Of a DNA stretch of 30,152 nt, positions 1 to 7,567 are shown in pieces. The DNA is from a virus. The position numbers and the translations under genes are program-made. Location: the IMG/VR virus record IMGVR_UViG_3300032316_000872, positions 1-30,152 of that record; one strand, 5' to 3'. The notes beneath the pieces were generated by a model. The model had not been told where the DNA came from. It saw nothing but the letters and a program-made list of their open reading frames with translations, and did no database searches. Within the stretch, counting starts at the first letter, position 1. Every line of letters starts with the position of its first letter.

Positions 1-801
1 GATGCAAGCGCATTGGCAGGTGATGTTGTGATTCAAGCCGGTGGTACCTGGACTTTTGACGGGGATGGTAACCTCAACTTGCCAATGGGTGGTGTTGTTT
101 ATGAAACCAACATTCCGGACGGCGGACTTAGTGGTAGTGCCATTGCTTTAAAACCAACAGGTGGAACTAATGCTGATCAAGAGTTGTTGATTTATCCCAC
201 AGTCAATGATGCCAATCACTTGCACTTGACCACGGGCAACTTATACAACACAGAGTTGTTCTTAGGTGACGATAACCTGTACGTCAAACTGGCCAACACC
301 GGTAATATTGTTGTAAATGCCAACAACAACACAGGCAACTCGGCGCAGTGGACTTTTGGCACCAATGGTAACCTGACCCTGCCTGGCAACACATTTGCTG
401 TGAACTATGCCAACAACACACCGGTGGATGTAGTCACAAGATTTGAGGGATCTTGGACGGTGCCTGTGGGCAACAGTACACAGAGTTTCACCGTGACCGG
501 CAACAATTCATACCAGATGTGGGTAGAAGGCAACATACCCAATGGCATTATTGTGTGGAACGCCACGGGCACTGTCACCAACACCAACGTGCCAGTGATA
601 GGTCAACAGTTTGCCTGGAACTATGAAGGCGGTGGCAACATATTGATGTTTACCAGCATCCCTGCTCAAATCATTGGCACAGCCGGTGCTATCGCCAATG
701 CTCAACCTGTTGTGGCCAATACCAATGTGTTCTCTTTTGGTATCAACAATACCAGCGGCGGTAATGTCACTGTGCGTTACGGTTGGATCCAAATCAGTTA
801 A
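1..801 (+). CDS. Tail-fibre-like structural protein, 5' end missing
   Basis: The reading frame is open from base 1 and ends at TAA 799-801, so the N-terminus lies outside the window. The visible 266 residues are rich in Asn, Gly, Thr and Val with almost no charged stretches, as in beta-rich phage fibres. A motif of the form WTFxxxGNLxLPxG occurs twice, about 100 residues apart (near residues 18 and 118), which suggests a repeated fibre module. The last 120 residues begin with WTVPVG and end with VRYGWIQIS. They look like a compact C-terminal tip domain. Neighbours downstream are other adhesin-type genes. The likely role is host recognition as part of a tail fibre. The family assignment comes from composition and repeat style, not from a recognised catalytic or binding motif. 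Confidence 0.7.
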   Translation, partial: DASALAGDVVIQAGGTWTFDGDGNLNLPMGGVVYETNIPDGGLSGSAIALKPTGGTNADQELLIYPTVNDANHLHLTTGNLYNTELFLGDDNLYVKLANTGNIVVNANNNTGNSAQWTFGTNGNLTLPGNTFAVNYANNTPVDVVTRFEGSWTVPVGNSTQSFTVTGNNSYQMWVEGNIPNGIIVWNATGTVTNTNVPVIGQQFAWNYEGGGNILMFTSIPAQIIGTAGAIANAQPVVANTNVFSFGINNTSGGNVTVRYGWIQIS

Positions 802-811
802 CGGATCAACA

Positions 812-877
812 ATGATTATCCAAGGTGTAACAATTGGTCGCCTAACTTGTACAATTTTCCCAACAGGGTCTTTGTAG
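812..877 (+). other. 21-codon mini-ORF, possible remnant of a fibre gene start
   Basis: An ATG at 812 opens a 21-residue frame beginning MIIQGVTIGRL and ending at TAG 875-877. It lies in the 107-base gap between the fibre gene and the LamG-like gene. Its N-terminus loosely echoes the start of the next gene (MSLIIGPGWTIGPGW): hydrophobic, then Gly, then TIG. It could be the stub of a decayed or recombined adhesin gene, or chance. No good Shine-Dalgarno sequence is visible. Confidence 0.25.
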
Positions 878-907
878 TTGTATTTTTACAAGAAAGATAA
901 GTACATT

Positions 908-1678
908 ATGTCATTGATAATAGGACCAGGCTGGACCATTGGACCCGGGTGGGAGATCGCCGGGGGACCAAACTTGTACACTCCCCTGGCCGGCAGCCTT
1001 CAGTTCAACGGCTCCACCCAATTTCTTAGTTTGGTACCAGGCTTTGCATTGAGCACCGGAGCCTACACCATAGAAGGCTGGTTCTACAACAACGTCAACT
1101 ATACCTCTCAACGGGCGTTGGTTGCTCCACAGCATCCCAGCGGTGCCGCAGGTGCCCTAAGCCTATTCACCAATGATGCACAGTCATTTACTCTGGACAG
1201 CTACGGTGGGCTTGGTGTCAGGACCTATACCTTTCCCGCCAACACCCTGCAGGTCAACAAGTGGCAGTACATCATACTAAATCGCAATGCCAGCACCTCA
1301 GTAGAAACCATGTGGGTGGGCACTTTTGTTGATACTGATTCTGTGGTAACCTGTAGTCGTGCTACCGGTGCCACAGGCGGAACCAGTATCAGTGGCGGCA
1401 CACAGGTCAACACACTGAATTACTCGGGCGTGTGTAACAACATAGGCAAATTCTATGGAGGCTACTGGCCCGGCTTCATCACCAATCTTAGAGCCACTGT
1501 GGGCACAGCAGTTTACAACAGCACTGATAGCACAGTCACAGCACCAGTAGCACCCTTGACCAGCCTGGCCAACACCAAATACCTGATGTTGGGTGCAGCC
1601 GTGACCACAGACACATCGGGTACACAAACTGTCACAAACAACGGCACAGTAACACAGACTGCTACCAAGCCGTTTTAA
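908..1678 (+). CDS. LamG / concanavalin A-like lectin domain protein (putative adhesin)
   Basis: The protein has 256 residues from ATG 908. The TTG at 878 would add ten residues, but that extension (MYFYKKDKYI) does not fit the family style. A weak AGAAAG lies upstream of 908. After a Gly/Trp-rich leader (IIGPGWTIGPGW), residues 30 to about 240 have the order expected of a LamG or laminin-G-3 jellyroll: SLQFNGSTQFLSL, then YTIEGWFYN, then KWQYIILNRN, a central VxTxxxxxTGGT strand region, and YGGYWPGFITNLRATVGTAVY. Such domains bind glycans or proteins. In phages they are common in receptor-binding or virion-decoration proteins. Its place between a fibre gene and glycosyltransferase-like genes fits that role. 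No enzyme motif is visible. Confidence 0.7.
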   Translation: MSLIIGPGWTIGPGWEIAGGPNLYTPLAGSLQFNGSTQFLSLVPGFALSTGAYTIEGWFYNNVNYTSQRALVAPQHPSGAAGALSLFTNDAQSFTLDSYGGLGVRTYTFPANTLQVNKWQYIILNRNASTSVETMWVGTFVDTDSVVTCSRATGATGGTSISGGTQVNTLNYSGVCNNIGKFYGGYWPGFITNLRATVGTAVYNSTDSTVTAPVAPLTSLANTKYLMLGAAVTTDTSGTQTVTNNGTVTQTATKPF

Positions 1679-1710
1679 GTCCAAGATCCTAGTGAGTCGT
1701 TGCATACAAG

Positions 1711-2643
1711 ATGATATTTCATTTAGACCCCGCCAGACTCTACACCAATAGGAGCTATCTCCTACCCTGGCTCAAACAGGATACACTCATAGTCACTGAC
1801 AATGATTTTGAAAATCACGAGCATGCCAGGCACCTGCTGAGTCAGCATCCAATCACCCACCGACTGTACGACATTACCCACAACCCGTTCCCCGATCACT
1901 ATCTGGACCCGGCCTATACTCCAGTATTGACCAGCAACTTTGATCGTTGGTATAGTCCCATACCCGGGCATGTGTTTTTCCCAATATTTCCTTGGATTTT
2001 TAGCACTCAAAATTCTCAATGGTGGCAACCCTTGAGTTTTGACGCCGGCGCCCATAAAACCAAGGAAATCATGTGCCTGAATTACCATGCTCGGGACCAC
2101 AGGACACAACTATGGGCAGAATTCAATCGTAGACAAATCATACACCGAATGGTCTATAGTTTTAGAGATCCTGGCCCCGACTCACAGTACGCCTATGCTT
2201 ACCCTTTGCTGTTGCCCAGCGATCACACAGTCCAAACCTCGTTGGCCATGGGAGTCGAACACCCAGTATATGGCCAGACGGCGGTGAATCTGGTCACAGA
2301 AACCAGTGTCGATGTGCCATTCATCAGTGAAAAAACCTGCAAACCGTTTATGGCCAGACAGATACCCATTATAGTGGCCGTGCCGGGCATCAGTCAATTT
2401 TTACAAGACATTGGTCTAGACATGTTTGGTGACCTTGTGCCCTGGCACAGCTGGGATCAACAGACTGATTCTGTTGTGCGAGTCGGTATGATAGCCGAGT
2501 TTGTGGATCAATGGATCCGTGGCGGAACTATATTAAAGGATTACGAAACGGTACGGTCTCGAGTAGAAAAAAACAAGGCCTATTTTCACAGTGAAGAATT
2601 TGTGAATGTTGTTATGTATCAAATGCACAAGTTTAAATTTTAA
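1711..2643 (+). CDS. Putative glycosyltransferase-like protein
   Basis: This 310-residue soluble protein has no signal peptide or membrane segment. The C-terminal half contains VPFISEKTCKPF (S206-E207-K208-T209) followed by a hydrophobic strand, RQIPIIVAVPG, and then a region rich in Leu, Asp and Trp. The pattern of S/TEKTxKPF followed by a strand ending in a glycine turn resembles the nucleotide-sugar-binding half of GT10/fucosyltransferase-like enzymes and of many unnamed marine-phage proteins. The N-terminal half (to about residue 150) is rich in His, Trp, Tyr and Pro and was not recognised. The gene converges on the TPR/GT9-like gene and overlaps its 3' end by 11 bases. The pair may modify virion or host surface glycans. 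That function is inferred; the enzyme family and substrate are not certain. Confidence 0.45.
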   Translation: MIFHLDPARLYTNRSYLLPWLKQDTLIVTDNDFENHEHARHLLSQHPITHRLYDITHNPFPDHYLDPAYTPVLTSNFDRWYSPIPGHVFFPIFPWIFSTQNSQWWQPLSFDAGAHKTKEIMCLNYHARDHRTQLWAEFNRRQIIHRMVYSFRDPGPDSQYAYAYPLLLPSDHTVQTSLAMGVEHPVYGQTAVNLVTETSVDVPFISEKTCKPFMARQIPIIVAVPGISQFLQDIGLDMFGDLVPWHSWDQQTDSVVRVGMIAEFVDQWIRGGTILKDYETVRSRVEKNKAYFHSEEFVNVVMYQMHKFKF

Positions 2644-3781
2644 ACCAAGTTAGCTGTTGTTCAATACGACCAATCACTGTGACCCAGTCTCCTAGACCAG
2701 GTTGACGAAACAATCTGGCTGTGGGATACCAAGGACTTGAATCCTGGCCCAACAACCAGCGCCAGTCTACTCCATACCAGTTGAGTGGTATCCAGGTGGC
2801 ACGCCCCAAAGCCGCCGACAAGTGTGCCACGGCAGTGTCTACTGAAATCACAACATCCATGTGGTGTAGCAAGGCCGCAGTGTCGGCAAAATTACGTATA
2901 GTGCCCGGATACTGGGCAACTCCTACCTGTGCAAGACCCGCTGTGGTGTCTGCATCAGCCTCGACCTGTAGATTGATCCACTCGTAACCGGGATTGCGGG
3001 CTATGAGATCTTGTGCAACTTTAAACGGCATGCCCTTGTGTCGATTGATCCAACTATCAGGTCGCCCCGACCAACATATACCCACCCGCATGCGTGTTTT
3101 TGGTCCCAGGCGCTGGCCCCATGCTGCCACCAGATCAGGGTCAGCTGACAGATAACTCAACTCCTGTGACAGATTTGTCAAGGTCACACCCATGACACCG
3201 GGCAGGCTCATAATAGGCGACCAGTAGTCAAAGTTGGCCGCTGTGTCGGCATGATCAATAACAGCATGAACTGCCGGGTGGTGTTGGAACAAGGGCGCTA
3301 GATTTGGGTTGGTTTGCAGGATTACTCTGGCCCCGGATGCATGCAAGGGTGCTAGAAATCTAGAAAACTGTATCACATCACCTAGACCCTGTTCGCCCAC
3401 GACCAAGATGGTGCGACCTTTGAGATCTTGGCCAGTCCATCTAGGTTGCGTGAATTTGGGCAAGGTACCGGCCAGATGTTCAAATGTCCAGCGGTGCTCG
3501 TACTGCGGCCATCCGCGAGCATAATCACCTGCTAAGAGATAGGCCACTGCCAGATTGAAATTGGGAGTGGCCGCACCCGGAGCCAGTTGTATAGCACGTT
3601 GCAAAAATGGTATGGCTGCTTCGGGCTCGCCTATTTCTCTCAGCACATTGCCGTAGTTGTTGAAGGCTGATGCTGAGCCACGATCTTGCACAAAAGCCTG
3701 GGCATAATAGCTCAATGCGCCTTCGTAGTTGTTGTGTTCACGGCAAGCAGTGCCGGCATCAATAAGTTCTTCTGCTGTCAT
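2633..3781 (-). CDS. TPR protein fused to a GT9 (heptosyltransferase)-like domain
   Basis: The protein has 382 residues from the ATG at 3781. A longer frame starts at 3832, but a sigma70-like promoter at 3816-3845 overlaps that extension, so the shorter start is preferred. Residues 1 to about 95 form TPR-like helices (for example SASAFNNYGNVLREIGEPEAA). A linker leads to a Rossmann-type region with GRTILVVGEQGLGDVIQFSRFL, typical of GT9/heptosyltransferase N-domains. The C-terminal half has RVGICWSGRPD and then DVVISVDTAVAHLSAALGR, the usual sugar-nucleotide-site motif, followed by DWRWLLGQDSSPWYP. TPR-GT9 fusions are known in bacteria, where they transfer sugars to proteins or polysaccharides. 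Here it sits among fibre genes on the opposite strand. A role in glycosylating virion protein or altering host envelope sugar is plausible but inferred. Confidence 0.75.
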   Translation of the reverse strand: MTAEELIDAGTACREHNNYEGALSYYAQAFVQDRGSASAFNNYGNVLREIGEPEAAIPFLQRAIQLAPGAATPNFNLAVAYLLAGDYARGWPQYEHRWTFEHLAGTLPKFTQPRWTGQDLKGRTILVVGEQGLGDVIQFSRFLAPLHASGARVILQTNPNLAPLFQHHPAVHAVIDHADTAANFDYWSPIMSLPGVMGVTLTNLSQELSYLSADPDLVAAWGQRLGPKTRMRVGICWSGRPDSWINRHKGMPFKVAQDLIARNPGYEWINLQVEADADTTAGLAQVGVAQYPGTIRNFADTAALLHHMDVVISVDTAVAHLSAALGRATWIPLNWYGVDWRWLLGQDSSPWYPTARLFRQPGLGDWVTVIGRIEQQLTWFKI

Positions 3782-3815
3782 GGCAATATTTACGAATCTG
3801 TGCCCTAGCGCCCAT

Positions 3816-3845
3816 AATTTACCAAAACGCATAAATACTTGTCAA
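3816..3845 (-). promoter_or_regulatory. Candidate sigma70-type promoter for the TPR/GT9 gene
   Basis: On the minus strand TTGACA (3840-3845) is followed after 18 bases by TAAATT (3816-3821, 4 of 6 to TATAAT). Transcription would begin near 3809, about 28 bases before the ATG at 3781. It overlaps the plus-strand late-promoter octamer, so the two promoters are back to back. The -35 is exact and the -10 is weak. Confidence 0.4.
3830..3837 (+). promoter_or_regulatory. T4-type late promoter octamer (CATAAATA)
   Basis: CATAAATA differs from the T4 late consensus TATAAATA at one base. It lies about 90 bases upstream of the strongly initiated gene at 3928. The same CATAAATA form recurs before the sheath, the tube, gp14 and the gene at 25044. 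Confidence 0.6.
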
Positions 3846-3919
3846 CGCAATTCGGCGTTTTATGCAGGCTTTAACCCCCTGCGTAGTGGCTAGAACCCAC
3901 ATTGGGCTTCTTTAAGGAG
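3844..3919 (+). promoter_or_regulatory. Structured 5' leader with three small hairpins and a strong Shine-Dalgarno
   Basis: Three inverted repeats follow one another: AACGC/GCGTT (3844-3848 with 3855-3859), GCAGG/CCTGC (3864-3868 with 3878-3882) and GTGG/CCAC (3886-3889 with 3897-3900). TAAGGAG at 3913-3919 then sits 8 bases before the ATG at 3928, which is close to ideal. The hairpins may stabilise the 5' end of an abundant late mRNA, much as 5' stem-loops do for other phage structural genes. That effect is inferred. Confidence 0.5.
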
Positions 3920-3927
3920 AAAACAAA

Positions 3928-4722
3928 ATGGGACGTCCTCTCAAAATTAAAAAAATTATCGAAACCGGTGGCAACGGTAAAGACATTGGCTTTAATGCTC
4001 TTATCAGCTTGACCAATCCAGTGACTCCCAGCGATGTCTGGACAGGCACAGAATATCTTGGCGTAGTGGGCGGCGTACAGCCCCCGACTGTTGCAACTGC
4101 CGACTATCCTATTGTCAAGACTGAAGTCAACATTGCCAATAGTTCCAGCGGACAAACAGCAGGCTTGATCATACGTCAAAAAGGTTCAAGAAAATTCTTA
4201 GTAGCCACCACAGCTGGCATTGATCCTGAAAATGCGGTGATTGGTGGCTCGCCCACGGTGGCCTTGCGTATTCTTACAGTAGGCGACACCGACTGGTCAG
4301 CCATGGGTGCTCCAGTTGGATACGGTGTAGGCACACTGTTTACTCCTACAGCTGCTTCGGTTGCTGGCACAACAGGAACAGCTCAAGAAGTTGGCATCTG
4401 TGTTCTACAAAATGATCTTACTCCTACTGCTGGTAACATGAGTATTAGTTATTTTAGCAACGACAGTTCTGAAACTGCTGTCAGCAAAATTACCAACAAA
4501 TTCTTGCAGAACTTTGCTGGTGGTGGCGCAGGCGGATCGGCAAATACCGGTGATGTGTGGAACGCAACAGCCACAGTCAACAATGTGGTGTTTGCTGACA
4601 ACTTCTTCAGCGACGAAGGTGTTACAGCCAAGTCGGGTGCAGACGTAGAAACCTGGGCAGGTACCAACCAACTCAGCACAGGCAATCTGGACCTGGCCAT
4701 TGTGGAAAATTATACTTCGTAA
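3928..4722 (+). CDS. Probable abundant virion structural protein (MGRPLKIKK family)
   Basis: This 264-residue protein starts MGRPLKIKKIIETGG. It continues with low-charge sequence rich in Gly, Ala, Thr, Val and Asn, typical of beta-rich virion proteins, and has no signal peptide or membrane segment. Proteins opening with MGRPLKIKK are familiar to me from pelagic myovirus genomes as unnamed structural proteins. No enzymatic motif was found. The expression signals stand out: its own late-promoter octamer, a leader with three hairpins, a near-perfect TAAGGAG, and a strong intrinsic terminator right after the stop codon. It is therefore a monocistronic, probably highly expressed unit, as expected for a decoration or other high-copy head or tail protein. 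The exact place in the virion cannot be read from sequence. Confidence 0.65.
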   Translation: MGRPLKIKKIIETGGNGKDIGFNALISLTNPVTPSDVWTGTEYLGVVGGVQPPTVATADYPIVKTEVNIANSSSGQTAGLIIRQKGSRKFLVATTAGIDPENAVIGGSPTVALRILTVGDTDWSAMGAPVGYGVGTLFTPTAASVAGTTGTAQEVGICVLQNDLTPTAGNMSISYFSNDSSETAVSKITNKFLQNFAGGGAGGSANTGDVWNATATVNNVVFADNFFSDEGVTAKSGADVETWAGTNQLSTGNLDLAIVENYTS

Positions 4723-4737
4723 TTTTACTGTGCCACA

Positions 4738-4772
4738 AAAATCCCTGCAGATAAGTACTGTGGGGATTTTTT
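4738..4772 (+). terminator. Intrinsic terminator abutting the next start codon
   Basis: The 13-base arms AAAATCCCTGCAG (4738-4750) and CTGTGGGGATTTT (4758-4770) pair along their whole length with two G-T wobbles. The loop is 7 bases and the T run ends at 4772. The next gene's ATG is at 4773-4775, directly after the T run. Confidence 0.8.
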
Positions 4773-5378
4773 ATGACTCAAGCATTTGTGTTAGGCAATG
4801 GTATCAGTCGCAAAGCAGTTGCGTTAGAAAGCCTACGACCCTTGGGTACTGTGTATGGATGCAATGCCTTGTACAGAGAATTTACTCCCAATGTGCTAGT
4901 TGCGACAGATCGTCCCATAGCCACGGCCATACAGGAAAGCGGTTATGCTGCCCGGAATGTGTTTCACACACGCAGGCCCTTAGAAGGTAGCGGTGCTCAT
5001 CCAGTGCCTGCGCCGTATTTTGGCTACAGTTCGGGTCCTATAGCATGTGCCCTGGCCGCACAAGCAGGCCACACACCAATTTATCTAGTGGGATTTGACA
5101 TGGGCCCAGCAAAAAATCAGCAGTTTAACAATGTGTATGCTGGCACAGAATTTTATAAACCGCACACAGCCGCGCCCACCTTTACCGGAAACTGGATCAA
5201 GCAACTGATTAAAATAGCACAAGATTTTCCTTTGGCTAAGTTTGTGCGGGTACACGGGCCCACTACAGCTGAGATTACACAGTTTACTACAGTGCCAAAT
5301 TTAAAATCCATGGATTTATCAGCGTTTCTAAATCAGTTTGCAATTACGCCACAAACACAGACTGTTGCCAACAGCTAA
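4773..5378 (+). CDS. Rossmann-like protein resembling MptE/DUF115 or sialyltransferase-type enzymes
   Basis: The protein has 201 residues. It starts AFVLGNGISRKAV, a glycine-rich turn after the first strand. It continues with GTVYGCNALYREF, then NVLVATDRP, and later GYSSGPIACALAAQAGHTPIYLVGFDM. That order (a first strand and GNGxS loop, a CN near a second strand, xxATD, then SSG with a long helix and IYLVGFD) resembles MptE-like/DUF115 proteins. Those often accompany glycan-modification genes and relate to sialyltransferase-like folds. The last 25 residues are probably disordered. The gene starts immediately after a terminator hairpin, and its only ribosome-binding candidate (GGGG) is inside the stem, so translation may be low or regulated. 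It may act with the two other sugar-related genes. The substrate is unknown. Confidence 0.45.
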   Translation: MTQAFVLGNGISRKAVALESLRPLGTVYGCNALYREFTPNVLVATDRPIATAIQESGYAARNVFHTRRPLEGSGAHPVPAPYFGYSSGPIACALAAQAGHTPIYLVGFDMGPAKNQQFNNVYAGTEFYKPHTAAPTFTGNWIKQLIKIAQDFPLAKFVRVHGPTTAEITQFTTVPNLKSMDLSAFLNQFAITPQTQTVANS

Positions 5379-5381
5379 ATA
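5374..5381 (+). promoter_or_regulatory. Weak late-promoter-like octamer (GCTAAATA)
   Basis: GCTAAATA matches the T4 late consensus at 6 of 8 positions and overlaps the TAA stop of the previous gene. It lies 18 bases before the ATG at 5399, with GGAA between as a modest ribosome-binding site. It could start a transcript covering the fibre genes 5399-10651. Confidence 0.35.
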
Positions 5382-5398
5382 CTACAACAGGAACTCAA

Positions 5399-5872
5399 AT
5401 GGCAGATTATAAACGCATCAACGGCGATTACAACATACAGACACTGAATGCTGGTGACGAAATCAGGCTGACCACCAGCAATGTAGAAATCAACGGCAAT
5501 CTTGCGGTTTCTGGAAATATATCAGCCAGCATTGTTACTGCTTCGTTTTTCATTGGCAGCGGTCAATTTCTAACCAATGTTGTGGCCAACATTGGTGCAG
5601 CCAGCATTTTACAGAATGGGTTCAGCAACGTCAACATACCGGTAACTAACGGTAATATTATATTTGGTGTAAATTCGGTGGGCAACGTGGTTGTGGTCTC
5701 AACACAAGGTATTGCCGTAAACACAGGCACCGCATCAACCAGCAATGTGACTGGTGCTATTAGAGTTACGGGCGGAGTTGGCGTAGCCGGCAATGTTTAT
5801 GCGGATGCTGTGTTTTCTAATAATTTAGCGGTGTTGAATGTCAACAGCGTGATCAACGGTGGAACCTACTAG
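5399..5872 (+). CDS. Fibre-like structural protein with beta-strand repeats
   Basis: This 157-residue protein starts MADYKRINGDYNIQTL. It contains short repeated strands built on Asn, Gly and Val: EINGNLAVSGNIS, NGNIIFGVNSVGNVVV, GAIRVTGGVGVAGNVYA. The xVxGNIxxS/VxGGVGVxGNVxA style is the signature of the shaft of many phage tail fibres, where each repeat forms one turn of a trimeric beta structure. The protein is short for a complete fibre and ends after NSVINGGTY, so it may be a fibre subunit or an adaptor that joins the larger products at 5884 and 7568. It is followed after 11 bases by the next fibre gene, with an AGGA ribosome-binding site between. No receptor-binding domain is recognisable. 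Confidence 0.6.
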   Translation: MADYKRINGDYNIQTLNAGDEIRLTTSNVEINGNLAVSGNISASIVTASFFIGSGQFLTNVVANIGAASILQNGFSNVNIPVTNGNIIFGVNSVGNVVVVSTQGIAVNTGTASTSNVTGAIRVTGGVGVAGNVYADAVFSNNLAVLNVNSVINGGTY

Positions 5873-5883
5873 GATATTATAAG

Positions 5884-7227
5884 ATGGCTAATCAAATTTT
5901 ACTCAAACAAAGTTCAGTTGCCAACAGTGTGCCCACTACCAGCGACCTGGCATTTGGCGAACTGGCAGTTAACACAAACAACGGAAAAGTTTTTTTAAAA
6001 ATAAACCCTGGCACCGGTAACGTTATTGCCACTGTGGGTCTGCAGGAAGCTCAATATGTTTACTATGTCAGCAAGAGCGGCAATGATGCCAATGACGGAA
6101 AATCACTCAGCACTGCATTTTTGACTTTGAAAGCTGCAGTCACAGCGGCCAATGTGATTACCACAGCAGACGTTGCTGCCAAAGTTTGTATTTTTCTCAA
6201 AAGCGGCGACTACACCGAAGACAACCCTATCAGCATGGCACCCAGAGTGACCATTGTGGGCGACAATTTACGATCTGTCTCGGTACGTCCGGCCAACCCT
6301 ACTCAAGACATCCTGTGGGTACGCAACGGTTGCTATGTCACCGGTATCACCTTTAGAGGTCACTTGTCTCCTGGAGCTGCTGTGGCTTTTCCCAGCAATG
6401 GAACATCAGTCAACAACGTGATCAATACCAGTCCTTACATACAAAACTGTTCCAGTATCACCACCACTGGTGCCGGCATGCGTATTGACGGAGATCTAGC
6501 AGGCGGACTCAAAAGTATGGTATCCGACGCCTACACACAGATCAATCAAGGCGGTATTGGCGTGCATATCCTAAATGAAGGCTACAGTCAGCTGGTCAGT
6601 ATCTTTACCATCTGCACCAGCGACGGTGTTCTAGCCGAGTCGGGCGGATACTGTAGCTTGACCAACAGTAACACCAGTTTTGGTGACATTGGTCTAAGAG
6701 CCGACGGAGTCAGTCCTGTGCTATACACCGGATTCAGTGACGGAGTAGATCAGATTAGCAATTTTATTACTGTGGATGGCCTGTCCAATCGACCATTCAA
6801 CAACAATGCTGTCAGCTTTGACGGCGGCCTCACATATTTTACCATATACAATACCACCCCCTTGGTAAGTGGGCGTTCAACCTTGGAATTAGCAAGTGAA
6901 ATTATTGTTCCTTTGCCCGATAACACGCCGGCTATATTTGTTCAACGCAGTACCATCAACGCCAGCTCACACACATTTGAATATGTGGGCACTGGTACCG
7001 ACCTGGCCACAGCCTTACCGCAGGCTGGCGGCATTCCTATACAGGCCAACGAAGTGGTGCAGACCAACGGTGGCGAAGTTGTTTATACCAGCACAGACCA
7101 GCGTGGAGATTTCCGCATTGGTGACCAACTCACAATCAACAGTGTGCAAGGCACCATAACCGGCGAAGCCTTTGACCGAAGTCTTTTCGCTGTGATGACA
7201 CCATACATACTAGCTATCGAGGGATAA
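5884..7227 (+). CDS. Tail fibre/appendage protein with a beta-helix-like core
   Basis: The protein has 447 residues. The N-terminal 50 (MANQILLKQSSVANSVPTTS then LAFGELAVNTNNGKVFLK) form the attachment module seen in many T4-like marine fibres. Next comes YYVSKSGNDANDGKSLSTAFLTLKAAV, the usual opening of pectate-lyase-like right-handed beta-helix proteins. Evenly spaced Val/Ile-Gly turns continue to about residue 280. The C-terminus carries VVYTSTDQRGDFRIGDQLTIN and FDRSLFAVMTPYILAIEG, a conserved ending I associate with cyanophage-type fibre proteins. No catalytic residues of a depolymerase can be assigned, so binding rather than cleavage is the safer call. The next gene begins after 4 bases, which suggests translational coupling. 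Confidence 0.7.
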   Translation: MANQILLKQSSVANSVPTTSDLAFGELAVNTNNGKVFLKINPGTGNVIATVGLQEAQYVYYVSKSGNDANDGKSLSTAFLTLKAAVTAANVITTADVAAKVCIFLKSGDYTEDNPISMAPRVTIVGDNLRSVSVRPANPTQDILWVRNGCYVTGITFRGHLSPGAAVAFPSNGTSVNNVINTSPYIQNCSSITTTGAGMRIDGDLAGGLKSMVSDAYTQINQGGIGVHILNEGYSQLVSIFTICTSDGVLAESGGYCSLTNSNTSFGDIGLRADGVSPVLYTGFSDGVDQISNFITVDGLSNRPFNNNAVSFDGGLTYFTIYNTTPLVSGRSTLELASEIIVPLPDNTPAIFVQRSTINASSHTFEYVGTGTDLATALPQAGGIPIQANEVVQTNGGEVVYTSTDQRGDFRIGDQLTINSVQGTITGEAFDRSLFAVMTPYILAIEG

Positions 7228-7231
7228 TACC

Positions 7232-7564
7232 ATGGCATTTGGACTTAATATTTTTAAAACAGTAACAGCCGATCTAACCACAGTTGGAGACACAATCTAC
7301 ACAGCACCACCGTTATACAGTGCCATTGTGTTGTTGTGCCAGGTCACCAATGTGTCGGGCGGTACCGAAGAAGTCAGTGCGTCAGTTGTAAATCTAGATA
7401 GTAGTGAAACCAGCATAGCTGATAATTTTAGTATACCTGTTGGCGACTCGGCAGGCTTGCTTACTGGAAAACTAGTGCTGGAAGAAGGAGTTGGTTTTTC
7501 AGCATCGGCCAGCACCGACGGCACACTCAAGCTGGTATTAAGTATTTTAGAATCCAAGAACTAA
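7232..7564 (+). CDS. Small virion/appendage-associated protein
   Basis: This is a 110-residue beta-rich protein. The order TVGDTIYTAPPLYSAIVLLCQVTNV, then a Ser/Thr-rich strand pair, then FSIPVGDSAGLLTGKLVLEEG and a final LKLVLSILESKN resembles small proteins in cyanophage and pelagic myovirus fibre clusters. It has no transmembrane helix, signal peptide or catalytic motif. GAGGGA inside the end of the previous gene acts as the ribosome-binding site, and the next gene starts 4 bases after its stop, so the three genes 5884-10651 are translated as a tight set. A likely role is a structural partner of the fibre or appendage proteins on either side. That is inferred from position alone. Confidence 0.5.
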   Translation: MAFGLNIFKTVTADLTTVGDTIYTAPPLYSAIVLLCQVTNVSGGTEEVSASVVNLDSSETSIADNFSIPVGDSAGLLTGKLVLEEGVGFSASASTDGTLKLVLSILESKN

Positions 7565-7567
7565 CCC

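Noticed and set aside
3782-3832. 17-codon extension of the TPR/GT9 protein.
   Set aside because: It overlaps the candidate -10 box and adds a non-TPR segment.
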